The translations under genes and the position numbers were made by a program. The notes below the pieces were generated by a model. That model did no database searches, was not told where the DNA came from, and saw only the letters and a list, made by a program, of their open reading frames with translations. Of a DNA stretch of 64,000 nt, positions 1 to 11,621 are shown one piece after another. The number at the start of each line of letters is the position of its first letter. The first letter of the stretch is position 1. The DNA is from Ascarosepion bandense (lineage: Eukaryota > Mollusca > Cephalopoda > Sepiida > Sepiidae): the NCBI GenBank assembly GCA_037127315.1, contig JBBBDQ010001124.1, positions 3,273,501 through 3,337,500 on the forward strand, written 5' to 3'.

Positions 1-84
1 TAATTTAAGCAAATTTAAGCAAATTTGTATGAATGGATGATAGATCAAGGACAAAAAAAATGGTAAAGAGTAAAAAATTTCAAA

Positions 85-337
85 ATTGTGGTGCAATGGA
101 TATCAACTCGGAACGAGAGATTGTGTTGCTGAGTTCGAATTCCAGTTGAATTTCATGGCATTCACTTACGCACAAATGCCCTTGGGAAAGGTATTAATCC
201 ATCTCTTCTCTCTAGTTATGGGTTAAATAAGACAGATTGGATTCTATAGCCTTGGCTAGCAACCAGTCTACTGTAGAAGTAATGGCAACCTACTCTGGGA
301 TAATCTTCTGCCCAGTCAGTTATGTCTCTTTCAATGT
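85..337 (+). repeat. SINE-A copy (tRNA-derived), plus strand
   Basis: The copy starts with the tRNA-like head (ttgtggtgcaatggatatc...) and has a box-B-like stretch, gagttcgaattccag. It then shows the conserved body blocks seen in all copies here: cccttgggaaaggtattaatcc, atgggttaaata, and ggcaacctactctgggataatcttctg. The terminal block that normally reads 'gtatggcacttaactgactga' is missing, so the copy is 3'-truncated. Family membership is read directly from similarity to the full copies at 36344 and 36714. Confidence 0.8.
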
Positions 338-2449
338 TTATATTAAATGGATAAATTCCTTTAAAACTTGGTTATATAAATAAATAATTTATATAAAATT
401 GTTGTTTCAAAATTACAGGGTAAAAATATTTACATTTTTTGTTGACTAAATAAATTTAACACAAAAATAAAAATTATTTATTTTGTTTTACTTAAATTAG
501 AAATATAAAAACTATTATACTCTCAGTTCAGAAATTTTCGAATATTTAAAAATGTAGACATTTAATTTTAGAGAAAAAAGTTACATTAATGCCACATGAA
601 TTACAGACAATTGATTTCCTGCATAAAATATTTAGCGGAAAAAATCTTTAAATTTTATTTTCTGTAGTATGAAATATTAAATCTAAAAAAACACAAGAGA
701 CTTAAATAATTAAATTAACCATTGGCACTTTTTACATATTTTGTTTTTGAAAAAACACTTCTTTTTAAAATATTTCTTTTGTTTCAAAATTACAGGGGAA
801 AATATTCACATTTTTTGGTTCATCAAACAAATTTTTAAAGTGTCGGAATAAAAATTAAATATAAAGTGTCTTTTTTTTTTTTTTTTTTTTTTTTTAATAA
901 AAAATATTTTAGTTGTGTTTGACATGTGTGATTTGATTTCTGTGATGTAATTTATTAGCCATCTTAGATCTTAGATGTTTTATGGAGCAAATGTAAACAA
1001 TCGCCTCCATTGGCCAAAAAGTGCAAAAGGGAAAATTGCTGAAAGTATGTGTCGACCTGGCTTCCCTGTAGATATGTGTCCCTAGAAAGTTTGAATGGCG
1101 TAGCTTAAAAAATGTAGCTGTGCATAGGGAACAGTCACTCAGAGACTCAAAGATTGCCTTTTATATAAATATAGATAAATGACAAATGCATATATTTGCA
1201 AAAGGAATTACATGTTATGCAAGGAAATAAAAATGAAAGTAGCTATAAGAAGAATATGCTCGTTTTTGTGTATAACAAGTTTGTGGGAGAATACAAAAGT
1301 CAAAAGAAAACCATGAAATGCACATGTCCCATGTATGACTACATTTGAAGGCCAGGCCTATAAAACTGTAAAAGAGGCTGGGGAGAGAAATGTATACCTT
1401 TTTATATGCTTAGAAGTGCCCCATATTGATGTATTTTTTAAAGTCAAGTTAGATAACACAATCTATTTATTTTTCCTCTGAGACAGTTATAAAACTCCTG
1501 TGCTTTTCAAACTTTATTAAAAATAAATCATGATGATGTGATGATAAAAAGATGTTGCATTTAACAACCAATAATAAAGCAAACAGAAATCTTGCCTCCA
1601 ATACAGTTGCCTTGAGTTTATCATAGAACTATGCAGATAAAATATATAAAAAAACAATTTTTCCTTTTCTGCCTCAATTATCAAAATATTATGTAAATTT
1701 CTTTTAAAAACATTTTGAAATATGTCCTTCTAGTGATAAAGCTTTTGTTTATAATTTCCTTAACAAAGGTCAATTAGCACCAAAGTAATTACAGCAGAAA
1801 AAACCAGAAGCATTGAAGGGAAAATTTACAAAGAGAGCTATGATTCTAACATTCCATTTTTGTGCACTAAACAACTTTTAAAAAAAACAACTTTAATTTG
1901 CTGAGCTTTTAGATCTTCATTTAGGTTTTCTCACCTGATGTCTCTGTAAGCAGACAATGTGGGTGTGCTATTGTCTGGGACTTCTCTAATAGTTGAGAGC
2001 ATGAATCTGAAAAATTTTCTTTGATGTTAGATGGTATATTGACCCTTTGTGAAACAAACACATCCGACTTGCATGAACTTGTCATTCAAGTCCTGCAGAC
2101 ATGAAAGATATCTGAGGGCTTATCTAGGTTTAGCAACAATAAACACTGGAATATTTCTAAATAATTGCAGGTGCAATTTTTAATATTACGTTTTACTTTA
2201 TGCTTACTACTTTTTTCTTTTGTGGGTGCATGTGTGCGATAATGTTTTCTTTTTTTATTTGACATTTATTTATTTTTTTTAGATATTTAAAAAAAAATTC
2301 AAAAGATGTATAAAAAAAAAAAATAAAAATCTGAAATTACCTTATATCTATAGGCCTCCTGAAATTTATTATTTTTAAAATATTAAGTTTGTCAGTCAAA
2401 GCTTTTTGAAGAAGAATGATTTGTTAATGACAAAATCAAGGATCCTCAT
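338..2449. other. AT-rich non-coding stretch
   Basis: No ORF, splice-bounded exon or recognised repeat could be supported here. It contains a 25-base T run at 871-895 and many short A/T runs. It is probably intergenic or intronic. Confidence 0.5.
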
Positions 2450-2690
2450 CTTTAGTGCCATGTTTACAACATTTCAGCTGTTGTACACTCTGGCCTTCTT
2501 CAGGTGCTAGGAATTTTAGACCGAATCCTTTATTTCAATCACTGACCGAAATAAAGAGTTTGGTTTAAAATGCCTAGCAACTGGAGAAGACCAGGCATAC
2601 AATGCCAAAACGTAAATATGGCAATAAAAACGAGGACAACAGTTTGAACAATGTAAATATTACCTCATCTCAGAAATATAGACAAAATCA
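2450..2690. repeat. Inverted-repeat element (possible Penelope-like terminal repeat)
   Basis: About 2490-2521 pairs with about 2565-2597 as an imperfect 32-bp inverted repeat (ccttcttcaggtgctagg against cctagcaactggagaag). Inside it is a perfect 9-bp stem, ctttatttc/gaaataaag. A related sequence occurs at 41605-41765. The block 'tcagctgttgtacactctgg ccttcttcagg' resembles ends I associate with Penelope-like retroelements, but that family call is inference only. Confidence 0.45.
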
Positions 2691-4214
2691 AGGATACTGA
2701 GTTCAAATTCCATGTGGGTCTGTTATATTTGCATTCATACATATGCTATTGGATATTGACAATGCCTTGTCAAAGTATGTTTGTTATATTTGAAAAAAGC
2801 TTACCTACAGACACGTTGACAAGACATTGTGTCCTTTTCAAACCATGCTGATCAAATTTGGGATTTGGCTTAAATGTTGAACCTTTCAATATAAGGGCAT
2901 TCATTGGTTTGGTCATGTTCCAGGATGCATCAATCAAAGATGCCAAATGAACTAATATAGCTGACATATTTATAAAAGCTGCTATGGCATAGATAAGGAA
3001 CCATCTATCCAATTATGAACTTAGTTCCAAAAATCTAGTGAAAATGAAAGATGGGACCAAAGTATTGGGCATGTTTTGGGAGAGAATGGTGCTCTCTGAT
3101 AGAAGTGAGGAAGTAAAATCTCAAACTTTCCCCGAAATCATTACTCAGCGATGTTTGTTTATGTGGATGACTTGTGGGACACTTTCCCCGAATATGGCTG
3201 CTTAAGAATAGTAACTGCCTATATCAAGCAACAAACCAGTGTGGGATGACACAATTGAAAATGTCTTCATCTGTCACATGCTGAGACAGTAACCAGAATA
3301 CATGAACTGAATTCTGTGGAAAGAATTGCTATATTGAAAGGTTAAACTTGTTTCAGTGAGTAGAGTATTTGAAAGAGCAAATGGATTGCAGAAATTGTTT
3401 TCAAGGCAGAAGAACTGAAAAGTTTAAAACGTTTTTGCTACAGAAATGCATGAAACTATCTTTTCTCCCACCAGACTGGGTATTCTGGCCTTAACTGAAT
3501 TCCAATCTATGGAGAAGGTAACAGGATATCACTACTATATTTTTCAAAATTGCTTGGTAATTCACAGAATAAATTAAAGCAATCTGGAAAGGCATGATCT
3601 CCTATAATATGAAGGGACAAGGCATTTATTTTTTCGGGATTAAGTTTAGCTTTACTTCAAATTTGACATTAGATCACAAGAAAGACAAAATCCAAAGATC
3701 AAAGCACAATGTGTATATGTAATATATTTCTGTGACTCAACAGAAATATGATTGATATCAAAAGCAGTGACCAACAAAAGTATTATCAACAAAGGCAGAA
3801 AATATAAACAGTGACCAACAAAGCTGTGACTGACATCAAAGGCAGCTGGCTTGAAAGACAATAGTCAGTAAAGATGATTGACAGATGGCTATAGATGACA
3901 CAATTAAGCTAAAACCCGAGAAAGCAAAAATGCATGGAAATTTCAGATTATATAAGTTCAGGGTTTTTCTGACAGAGATCAGAATACTGAGAGAACGCAG
4001 AGAAGAGACGACAACTCCCATTAGTCAACAACTCCTGACAACTCACTTGTATGTGGGTGATTCTCTCTGGCTACATTCTTGTCACACAACTGTCACTGAC
4101 GAAGAATAAAAATATTACCTTGTTTTTATACATACTCATTGTTCTTTGTTTTTCTTGATCAGTTAGACGATCATCATCAGTGGTTTTCAGACTTAATATA
4201 CTTCATATATTAAT
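2691..4214. other. Unassigned stretch, no supported gene
   Basis: Short ORFs of 60-80 codons occur on both strands (for example 2770-3012 minus and 3885-4109 plus). None has a recognisable domain, splice context or codon pattern. A repeated phrase 'actttccccgaa' occurs near 3128 and 3181. No function could be assigned. Confidence 0.4.
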
Positions 4215-4632
4215 TTTTTTTTTTTTTAAATTATTTTACCCCAAGCAAGGCAGAACTGTCACTGGTGCGCGGGGGATTACAGAAGAGGTGAGTGATGAGA
4301 AAGTGGAATGAGTTACCGGAGAGTCAGAGAATGAGTAAAAAAAAGGATGAGAATGCAGGTGTGGAGAGGAGTGGAAAGAAAGAACATGATACAAGGGTTG
4401 TCATGGAAAGGATGTGAGTCAAGAAGATAAGAGATGGTTATTGACTTTGCATTTAAATCCTTGGAGATTGTAGCTTTCATGGAAGCAAGTATACAAAAGA
4501 GGAATTCCACATGCGGGAAGTGCGAGCAAAGAAGCTGATAGAGTAGGAGTTGCGGTTACATTTGATTGGTTTCACTGTAAAAGGGGTGGGACCTAGCTGT
4601 TAGTCTAGTAGCTCAAGTAAATTCATGCAATT
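4215..4632 (-). mobile_element. LINE-I 3' fragment, minus strand
   Basis: Read on the minus strand, this is the end of the LINE-I RT ORF (the conserved 'FFSHTSRMWNSSF' type segment) and its 3' UTR. It finishes in the family's hallmark tail, 'cccc...gcttggggtaaaataattt', next to the poly-T at 4209-4226. It is heavily 5'-truncated. The family identity comes from matching the longer copies at 8075 and 26633. Confidence 0.7.
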
Positions 4633-4689
4633 TAGCTTAGTTTGGAATAAATGTATGAAGAACATAAGGATCAAACTCCCTACATTAAA

Positions 4690-5200
4690 AATGAATTACT
4701 GTTGTCATATATGGTCAGGAGCTGCTCAGTCTTCACTTTCCATTCTTGATAGTCCAAAAGCATCTTTGCAGCCTTGTGGATGATGAATTATTTTTTCTCC
4801 TACAACCCCTTTCTCAGACAAAATTTTGCAAACCTCTTGCTATTTCCATGGAAAATCATCAAACCTACATTTCTTTAATTCCACGAGTTCTAATCTTTAT
4901 GACCAAGACCTACCATGCCATGCACACTGTAGGGAACCACCCTCATTCCTTTTATGTTTATTTTAACCATTGGTGTGATGTAAGTTCCATTTGAGAAACT
5001 TTCCATGAATTGCTACTTTGTGGAATCGACTCCCTCAGTCACTATTTCAGTTTACTTGCTTCCCTGATAGTTACAATTTTCAAAAATTTAAATGCAACTT
5101 CAATTGCCATCTTTACACCCTTGTGCAAATTAATTAAAGCAACTATTTTAGTTTCCTTTCTTTCCCTATACAGTTAGTTTTAGACCCACTGGAATGACAG
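4690..5200 (+). mobile_element. LINE-II RT C-terminal remnant, plus strand
   Basis: Broken frames carry the C-terminal landmarks of a CR1/Jockey-group reverse transcriptase: CHIWSGAAQSS at about 4697, an ATLWNRLP-like motif at about 5010-5030, and FPDSYNFQKFKCNFN at about 5063-5105. The related segment 'LDEL..LVPP' is recognisable in the minus-strand copy at 59640. Several stops and frameshifts are present, so it is dead. It lies head-to-head with the LINE-I piece at 4215. Confidence 0.65.
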
Positions 5201-5213
5201 GATGTAATCTTTC

Positions 5214-5244
<31 letters not shown>

Positions 5245-5699
5245 CAGCTTAGGTTATTTGCAGTGGTGTGCAGTAATATTGGTCTGTTTTCAGGGTGTAT
5301 GAAGAAATTTGTTTGGCCGAGAAAAATATTGTGTCATCCATGATTACATCAGATTTGGATCATGCCCAGACACTATTGTCTCGACTGTCGGTTTGTTCTA
5401 TGGCCATTGCCTGCGATGGATGTCACTCCAAGGAAGTATATAAAAATTATAACATTACATGAACACATTGGCAAGCCTTACAGAATAATTATTGTTGGTG
5501 TCACTCTTCCAACTGTCAATCATGTCATCAAGGCAAAGAAATAAACTTGTTCCATCTGTCCAAAACATGAAGGAAAACATGGTTGGAAGAGAAAAACAAT
5601 GCCAGGAGATGATGTATACATGATCAGGAAAAGTGAAAGATCCTAAAAGAGATTATTTGTTTTATTTCAGTTAATTTTCACAAGGGTATATCTTTTTTA
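5201..5699. other. Unassigned stretch with poly-T
   Basis: A T run lies at 5216-5244. An ORF of 60 codons at 5362-5544 (plus) has no recognisable domain. No repeat family could be assigned. Confidence 0.35.
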
Positions 5700-5960
5700 A
5701 TCCTGTTGATCTTTTATCCTTTCTTCGATACCCACTGTACTCAGTTTTTTTTCTCTTACTGTATACCCCATGCAAATTAGTGGCAGCCCCACATTGCTTG
5801 AGGTGAAATGATTTAGGAAAAAAGAGCCTACAATCCTGTTCAAGTCTAGGGTTAGCTATTATCTTCCCCACATATCCACATTAACTATTCCTCTTAGTCT
5901 GTAACCCTCTATCTTGAATAGGGTTTAGGGGCTTTTTTATAGAATTAACATTATTGTTAA
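5700..5960 (+). mobile_element. LINE 3'-tail remnants (LINE-I then LINE-II)
   Basis: 5760-5815 carries the LINE-I 3' signature (a 'tggcagccccacattgcttg aggtgaaatgattt'-type tail). 5885-5950 carries the LINE-II 3' end (taaccctctatcttgaatag followed by gaattaacatt), which matches the reverse complement of the 59521-59570 end. Both are decayed. Confidence 0.45.
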
Positions 5961-6279
5961 AACAACCAAAAAACAATAGCTGATCCAAATGAGGCCACCA
6001 TTGAAGGCAACTGGTTCAATGTTAAAGCTAATTACTGAAACAATAAATATGCTTTATTTTTTGGATTAGACAATATTACTCATTGTAAACACTGTAATGA
6101 GGACATGGGAGAACTTTTAAATATCTATTCCAAATACAATGCCTACCCTTTTGTTACTGATTTAAAAATTTTGTTTTAATCATTAGAGTTGTAGGATTAC
6201 CCCCACCTTGCCTGTCAGTAGATTCTCTTAATGTCTGCTAAGTAGTGTTGTATAAAGTAGCACAAAAGAAAGAGATCAA

Positions 6280-6312
6280 ACTCTCTCTCTTTTTATATCT
6301 CTCTCTCTCTCT
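6280..6312. repeat. (TC)n microsatellite
   Basis: Interrupted tct/ctctctct repeats are visible directly. Confidence 0.85.
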
Positions 6313-6489
6313 GGCAACACCTTTCCTCAATAAAATATGTCTCTGACCTGTGCACTACAGTTAATTATATAACTATATATTTCTCTCCTTTTCTCTATGT
6401 TGTTCTGTATATAAAAGACTCATATGTTGATTCATTGATTTTGAAAGTAATCAACTAAATTTTGTTAAAATTCTTTAACCTACTATTTT

Positions 6490-6765
6490 TAAAAAATAAT
6501 GTTCATCCTATGAAAGGCCTAAGAACCACTCATGATAGAGGGCTACTGAAGGCAGTTGAGTTGTAAGAGTAAGAGACACAGCTTATAAAAATATGTAGGA
6601 AAGACAAAGAACTCTGAACTTAAACAGGTTAATATCTTAGTGGCTAAGAAAGCATTCTCTTTGGTTTTGTTTCACAAAGTAGTGGATTATAAGTTGTTTG
6701 AGTGGAACTTACATTTTACTAATGCAATATGAAGAGAATGAGGGTGGTTCACCACAGTGTATGCA
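6490..6765 (-). mobile_element. LINE-II 3' fragment, minus strand
   Basis: 6493-6545 (gttcatcc...ggcctaagaaccactcatgatagagggc) and 6698-6760 (gtggaacttacattttac...gagtgtggtt-like) match the minus-strand LINE-II copy at 59521-59720. An internal segment is lost. It abuts the tail of the SINE at 6768. Confidence 0.55.
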
Positions 6766-6767
6766 GT

Positions 6768-7222
6768 GTCAGTCAGTTAAGTGCCATACGTGATGCATGC
6801 TTGGGTGATCATATCTCAAAAGAGATATGACTGACTGGGCATATTATCCTGCAGTAGGTTACCATTGCTTTCTGTGGTAGACTGGTTGCCAACCAAGGCT
6901 ATAGAACCCAATCTGTCCTGTTATTTAACCCATAACTAGAGGGAAGAGACGAATTAATACGTTTCCCAAGGGTATTTGCATGTAAGTGAATGCAATGAAG
7001 AGGCTTACCCCTTGTTCCTTGTTTAGGATGTGGTTTCCGGCTTTCTCTTTTCCAATCTTTTCTTTCCTACATAGCCCCCTGCGCTTCAGTGGCGTTACCG
7101 CCTTGCTTGGGGTGATATGATTAAATAAAAAAAAAAAAAAAAAGGAATTCGACTGGAATTTGAACTTGGTACTGTGATTTCTCGTTCCGAGCCAATATCC
7201 TCCACGACACCACAATACACAT
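6768..7222 (-). mobile_element. SINE-A copy interrupted by a LINE-I tail
   Basis: On the minus strand the SINE head lies at 7222-7145 and the body and tail at 6999-6768, ending in the usual 'cagtcagttaagtgccatacg' block at its plus-strand left edge. The two parts are separated by about 145 bp (7000-7144) of unrelated sequence ending in poly-A. Joining the flanks restores the normal 'gcaatgaattc' junction of the family. Confidence 0.8.
7000..7144 (+). mobile_element. Short LINE-I 3'-end insertion with poly-A
   Basis: This is a severely 5'-truncated plus-strand piece reading 'aggcttaccccttgttcc...' through 'gcttggggtgatatgattaaat' into about 19 A. A nearly identical piece is at 37465-37605. 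It interrupts the SINE at 6768-7222; the target duplication is at most a few bases (gaa). Confidence 0.7.
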
Positions 7223-7327
7223 AGCAAGTAGTAAATCATTGTTACAGATTTTATTATTTATTCTAGTGCAAAGTCCAGGTAGCTTCCAATTTTACATCAA
7301 TTATTAAATAAGCAGTATGAATCAGAA

Positions 7328-7444
7328 GAGCTTATGGTTATGTTGAAACACTGTTTCTTGTACAATCACCAAAGTTAAGCAACATCAAACTTGCTCAGTA
7401 TCTATATGAGTATCCACTGGGAAATACCAGCTGCTGTAACCTTG
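7328..7444 (+). repeat. 5S-rRNA-derived sequence (full length, diverged)
   Basis: About 117 nt align end to end with a generic eukaryotic 5S rRNA. Landmarks in order are tgttgaaaca, gttcttgtacaatcacc, aaagttaagcaacatcaaac and gggaaataccagctgctgta. It carries many substitutions and a small insertion near 7402-7412, so it is unlikely to be a working gene. A tRNA-like SINE head begins three bases downstream. It is either a 5S-derived SINE (SINE3 type) head or a retroposed 5S pseudogene. Confidence 0.75.
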
Positions 7445-7446
7445 GA

Positions 7447-7629
7447 TGGGCAGGTGGTGTAATGGATAATGGTTCAGAATTGTTAATCAGTGCTGAGCTT
7501 CAATTCCAGTTGGGTTTATTATATCCACTTAGTGCAAATACCCTTGGAAAAGTTATGATCATTTCTTCTGCCCCTAGTTATGGTTTAAGACTTGTATCAC
7601 CATTATTTAAAAAAAAAAAAAAAAAAAAA
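7447..7629 (+). repeat. Diverged tRNA-derived SINE with A tail
   Basis: The head 'gggcaggtggtgtaatgga' is followed by a box-B-like 'gagcttcaattccagt', then the SINE-A body motif 'caaatacccttggaaaag', and it ends in a 21-base A run at 7609-7629. It is short and diverged from SINE-A. Confidence 0.6.
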
Positions 7630-8074
7630 CTCCTTACAATCAAAATATTTTCTGGCTTTAAATAACCTGCAAAGGGTTGATAAGTCATAGAAAATGAATG
7701 AATCAATCAAGTTGTATCCCTTATATTGGGAGCTTGTCTGACATGGACGATGCCTTTTAATGCAAATCTTTTACAAACAGAAGGTTATGTATAGTAATTT
7801 ATTTCAAGTACCATTGTATGTTTCTGAACACTCTCCCCCCCTCAAAGCATAGTACACATCCTTATGAATGCTGGGCATGTAACTTGTGCTATATTGTTTT
7901 TAAAAGAGTAGTAGTATCAAGTGTGTGTAACACAGTAAAACTAGCAAGCTAAGTTCAGATTTTGGCCTAGTCTATAACAATCACTTTCAAACTAATGATT
8001 TGATTAATGGTATATCAATACCTTACAGGTCATTTAATGCCAAAATTTAATTTTCTTAGGAGCTTTGATGTAAT

Positions 8075-9150
8075 TTAAAAAAAATTTTTTTATCGTTTCA
8101 CCCCAAGAAAGGCAGTACCACCACTGATGCACAGAGGGCAAATTAAGAGAGTAAAAGTTTCAGCAGGAGGAGAGCAAAGAGAAAGACGAACCAGTTATAG
8201 GGGTGTCAGAAAAAGGGCAAGAGGAGGATGGGAACACAGGTGTGAAGAGGATTGCAAAGTTAGAGAGAAAGGAAAAGAACAAGATACACAGTGATGTAGA
8301 AAGGATGAGGGAAGGACTGGAGTCAAGTGGATAAAAGATGGGAATTCACATTGCATTTAAATTCCTGGAGGTTGTAGCTGTCAAGAAAGCAAGTATACGA
8401 AAAGGAGTTCCACAGGTTGGAAGTGTGAGAAAAAAGCTGATGGCATAGAATGGTTAGCTGCATTTGGAAGATTTAACTGTAAAAAGATGGGACCTTGTTT
8501 TCAGTCTGGTTGCTTTAGTAAATCCTTGTGGAGGGGGCACCAGTGACCTAAGCTCGTTAGAGCAGAAGCCATGAAAATATTTGTAGAAACCACATCCCGC
8601 CGAGAAAGTGGCTGGAGTCGAGCTACCAGGTCTGAACCAATCATATTACAGATTTTTCTTTGGAGCCTGTTGAGCATCCCAAGATGAACAACAAGGGTGC
8701 CCAACCAGATATGACAACAGTATTCTATGCATGGTCGAATATTTGATTTGTATATGCGCAAGATGGACTCTGCAAAAAAAAAAAAACTTCCTGGCCCAAC
8801 ACAGTGACCCAACTTTCCTAGCAGTGGATTTAGCTATTGACTAAATGTAATGGTCCCACTTGAAATTGGGGGAGAGGGTAAAGCTGAGGGGGCACAATAT
8901 ATTGTTTTCAGGGAGACTTGCTTGGTCCATGCTTATGGGGGGCAGGAGAGACTGCCTGTGATGGTTGAGAGATAGCAGCTTCATTTTAGAAGCATGAAAA
9001 TTTACAAGCCATTTCTTACCTCGGTCTACCACAGAGTGAAAGTCCCCAAGATCAGCAGCAAAGTTATGTTTGTCTGCCCTGCCAGATTTCTTACTGATGC
9101 TGGAGTTAAATAGTGGATAAAAATGAGATATGTTATTCTAGTTTCACAAC
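8075..9150 (-). pseudogene. LINE-I reverse transcriptase C-terminal part (dead)
   Basis: Minus-strand frames run from about 9150 (TPASVRNLAGQT) through 9032-8841 (KWLVNFHASKMKLLSLN, the post-catalytic RT region) to 8812-8501, which carries IYKSNIRPCIEYCCHIWLG and LNRLQRKICNMIGSDLVARL. That is the C-terminal signature of CR1/Jockey-group LINE reverse transcriptases. The 3' UTR reaches the 'ccccaagaaaggcag' tail at 8100-8115. Frames shift near 8830 and 9030 and the whole N-terminal part is missing, so it is a 5'-truncated inactive copy. Confidence 0.75.
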
Positions 9151-9309
9151 TGAATGCATGGTAGATAATACTTGGCTTTTGTACAATATATATGTTTGAG
9201 AGGTCATGATCACCAGAGGTGGTGACATATGTTTTACGTTGTAGTTTTGTCATGGTTATATTTTGGAACACAGTTTGATTTAAGAAATTGTAGGATCTAA
9301 ACTTATTCA

Positions 9310-10012
9310 TAAATGGAATTTTGTGTGTGTGCGTTCGTTACATATAGACTCTGAAATGGCTGAACCGATTTTCTTAAATTTACACAGTTGTACTATAAGC
9401 GTCTGTGAGTGTTCTTAGCTAGGCTTTGTATCAAGGTACTCCCGATAAATATCGATAATCGAAACATTCATGTTATAGAAGGAGTGGTCCGATTTTAATC
9501 AAATTTGATACACTCATAGACAAAGACATAAGAAACGATATTCAGAAATTTCAAGGTTGCAGTTCTTAGAATAGTGCAGAAAATCGATAATATATATATA
9601 AAAGGCAAGATGTTTGTGTGTGTGTCTGTTTATCTGCCTGTATGTCTGTATTTTTTTTTTTTTTTTTTTCAGCTTTTTTATTTTAGTTTTTGCTTTGGGT
9701 TCGGCTCTAAGTAGGTATAATTGTAGTTCTTAGTCTCAGCCCTGATGCCATTTATTCAGAGGACTTTTTTAGCCTTCAAAATTCAGTTTACGAATGAAAA
9801 AAACTTATTTGATATTAATACCAGGAAATCAAAATTTGACTTACATCCATTTATTTTTCTTTCAGTCTATGGTTTCACTTTAACTGGAAACAGCTATTGC
9901 TTTTTAGTCTTTTGTGCTAACATCCAAAGAGTTTGAGCTCCAGGACCATGGATTAGTTTTAAAGCTTTCATTACACCTGAGCAACGCCAGGCTATACTGC
10001 TCGTATTATATA
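9310..10012 (+). mobile_element. Helitron-like non-autonomous element, copy 1
   Basis: It has a simple-sequence start (tatatatataaaaggcaagatgtttgtgtg, 9590-9620). It ends in 'ccatggattagttttaaagc'...'acctgagcaacgccaggctatactgct', a short hairpin followed by ctcgt. Similar ends are typical of invertebrate Helitron-type elements, but no Rep/helicase is present and the class is inferred. Copy 2 at 10200 shares long stretches. The part before 9590 (ctgaaatggctgaaccgatttt) looks like a separate related module. Confidence 0.45.
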
Positions 10013-10183
10013 GATAAAGTTCTTCCTTGTTGGTTGGTTGTTTTTGCTTAGCGGTATATCGACATCTATGGATTATTTAATGCCAAAGTGTCAGTATTGT
10101 ATGCATGATTTTATGGCTTCAACTAAATATATTTTGAACGCAATTGTATGTCTTCAACTACAAATAAAATGTATTGATGGTTA

Positions 10184-10189
<6 letters not shown>

Positions 10190-10217
<28 letters not shown>

Positions 10218-11045
10218 AAGGGAAGATGTTTGTGTGTGTGTCTGTCTGTATGTCCTTTATACAAATCCACATTTTTTATCCGATTCTTACCAAACTTCAC
10301 ACAAATATTCTTTAGGCTTCCAGTCAAGTCATGGGCTACTTATATTTTTTGATTTCCCCTTGATATCGGAAATCAATACCCCGATATCCAATCAGGTCTG
10401 ATCAAGAACGGGATTTCAGCCCTTTTATTGTGGTTCTTGCAGAATTTGCTCTAACTTTGTAAAATTATAGTTTTTAGTCTCAAACATTAGCAGATCTTCT
10501 CAAACGACTCATTTTCCCCGATATAGGAAATTGATGCCCCTGATATTCTATTGAATATAATCCCAAACTAATATTCAGCCATCAATATGGCTCATTTTCT
10601 TCAGTTTTACTCTCGATGGTTACGATAAGTTTTCATGGACTTACTTAGGTTAGTTTATCCTTTGATAACTTATTTTACTCCTATATTGGAAATTGATACC
10701 CCGATACCCTATTGGGTCTGATCAAAATCAGGTTTTCAGCTCTTTTATTTTGGTTTTTGCTTCAGGTTTTGCTCTAAGTAGGTATAAATGTAGTTCTTAG
10801 TCTTAGCCATGATACCATTTACTCGGATGACTTATTTAACCTTCAAAATTCAGTTTGTGATGTCAAATTTATTTGACATCAATACCGGAAATAAAAATTT
10901 GACTTATTTATTCATTTTAGTAAGTTCTACGGCTTCAAGATCAACCTTTCAACAAACTACGTTTTTTTGTGCCAATGTCCAAAGAGTCTGAGCTTCTGGA
11001 CCATGGATTAGTTTTAAAGCTTTCATTACACCTGAGTTTTACTAT
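10190..11045 (+). mobile_element. Helitron-like non-autonomous element, copy 2
   Basis: It begins with (tc)n(ta)n and 'aaagggaagatgtttgtgtgtg'. It contains repeated phrases such as 'ccccgatatc' and 'gtctgatcaa' (10380-10400, 10698-10720). It shares 'ccatggattagttttaaagc'...'tacacctgag' at 10998-11036 with copy 1, where the GC hairpin is lost. No coding capacity was seen. Confidence 0.45.
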
Positions 11046-11344
11046 AAATAGATATTCTTGGTAATTATTTCTATATAAAAATATATTATTAGTATTCTTA
11101 TTTTAAAAATGTATTTTTATGATTTCATAGTGTTTTGTTTTTGTTTGGGGGTTCACTAGTTGCTCCTAACAAATGCTACCACCCCAGGTCAAGGGCCCAG
11201 GAACAGCAGCAATAAAGATGTAGTTCTACGCTCTTGAAAACCTATTTCCTTATCAAAGGCTTTGCTGCCAGGTGTAATTTATTGTCTGTTATAGAGTGGC
11301 TGACACCTCTGCAGTACTTTCAATGATGAAATGGCCCAGGGCCT

Positions 11345-11573
11345 GAAATGGTCTATTTAAGTAAAGAATTCTGACCTACCTATTTACCTTATTTGTTCGG
11401 AAGCCAATTAAATCTGGCCTATCTATTGGTTCTTAAGTTTTTTTTGTCACCTGAAACAATTCAGCCTATTGCTTCTTTTGTTCCTGAAGCCAATTAATTC
11501 TGACTTTCCTATTAGCCCTTTTTGTTTTTTGTTTTTTTTTATTTCTAGAGCTAATTAATTCTGGCCTTCCTAT

Positions 11574-11621
<48 letters not shown>

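Noticed and set aside
3885..4109. 74-codon plus-strand ORF MAIDDTIKLKPEKAK...
   Set aside because: It resembles no family I know, has no splice or promoter context, and overlaps another ORF on the other strand.
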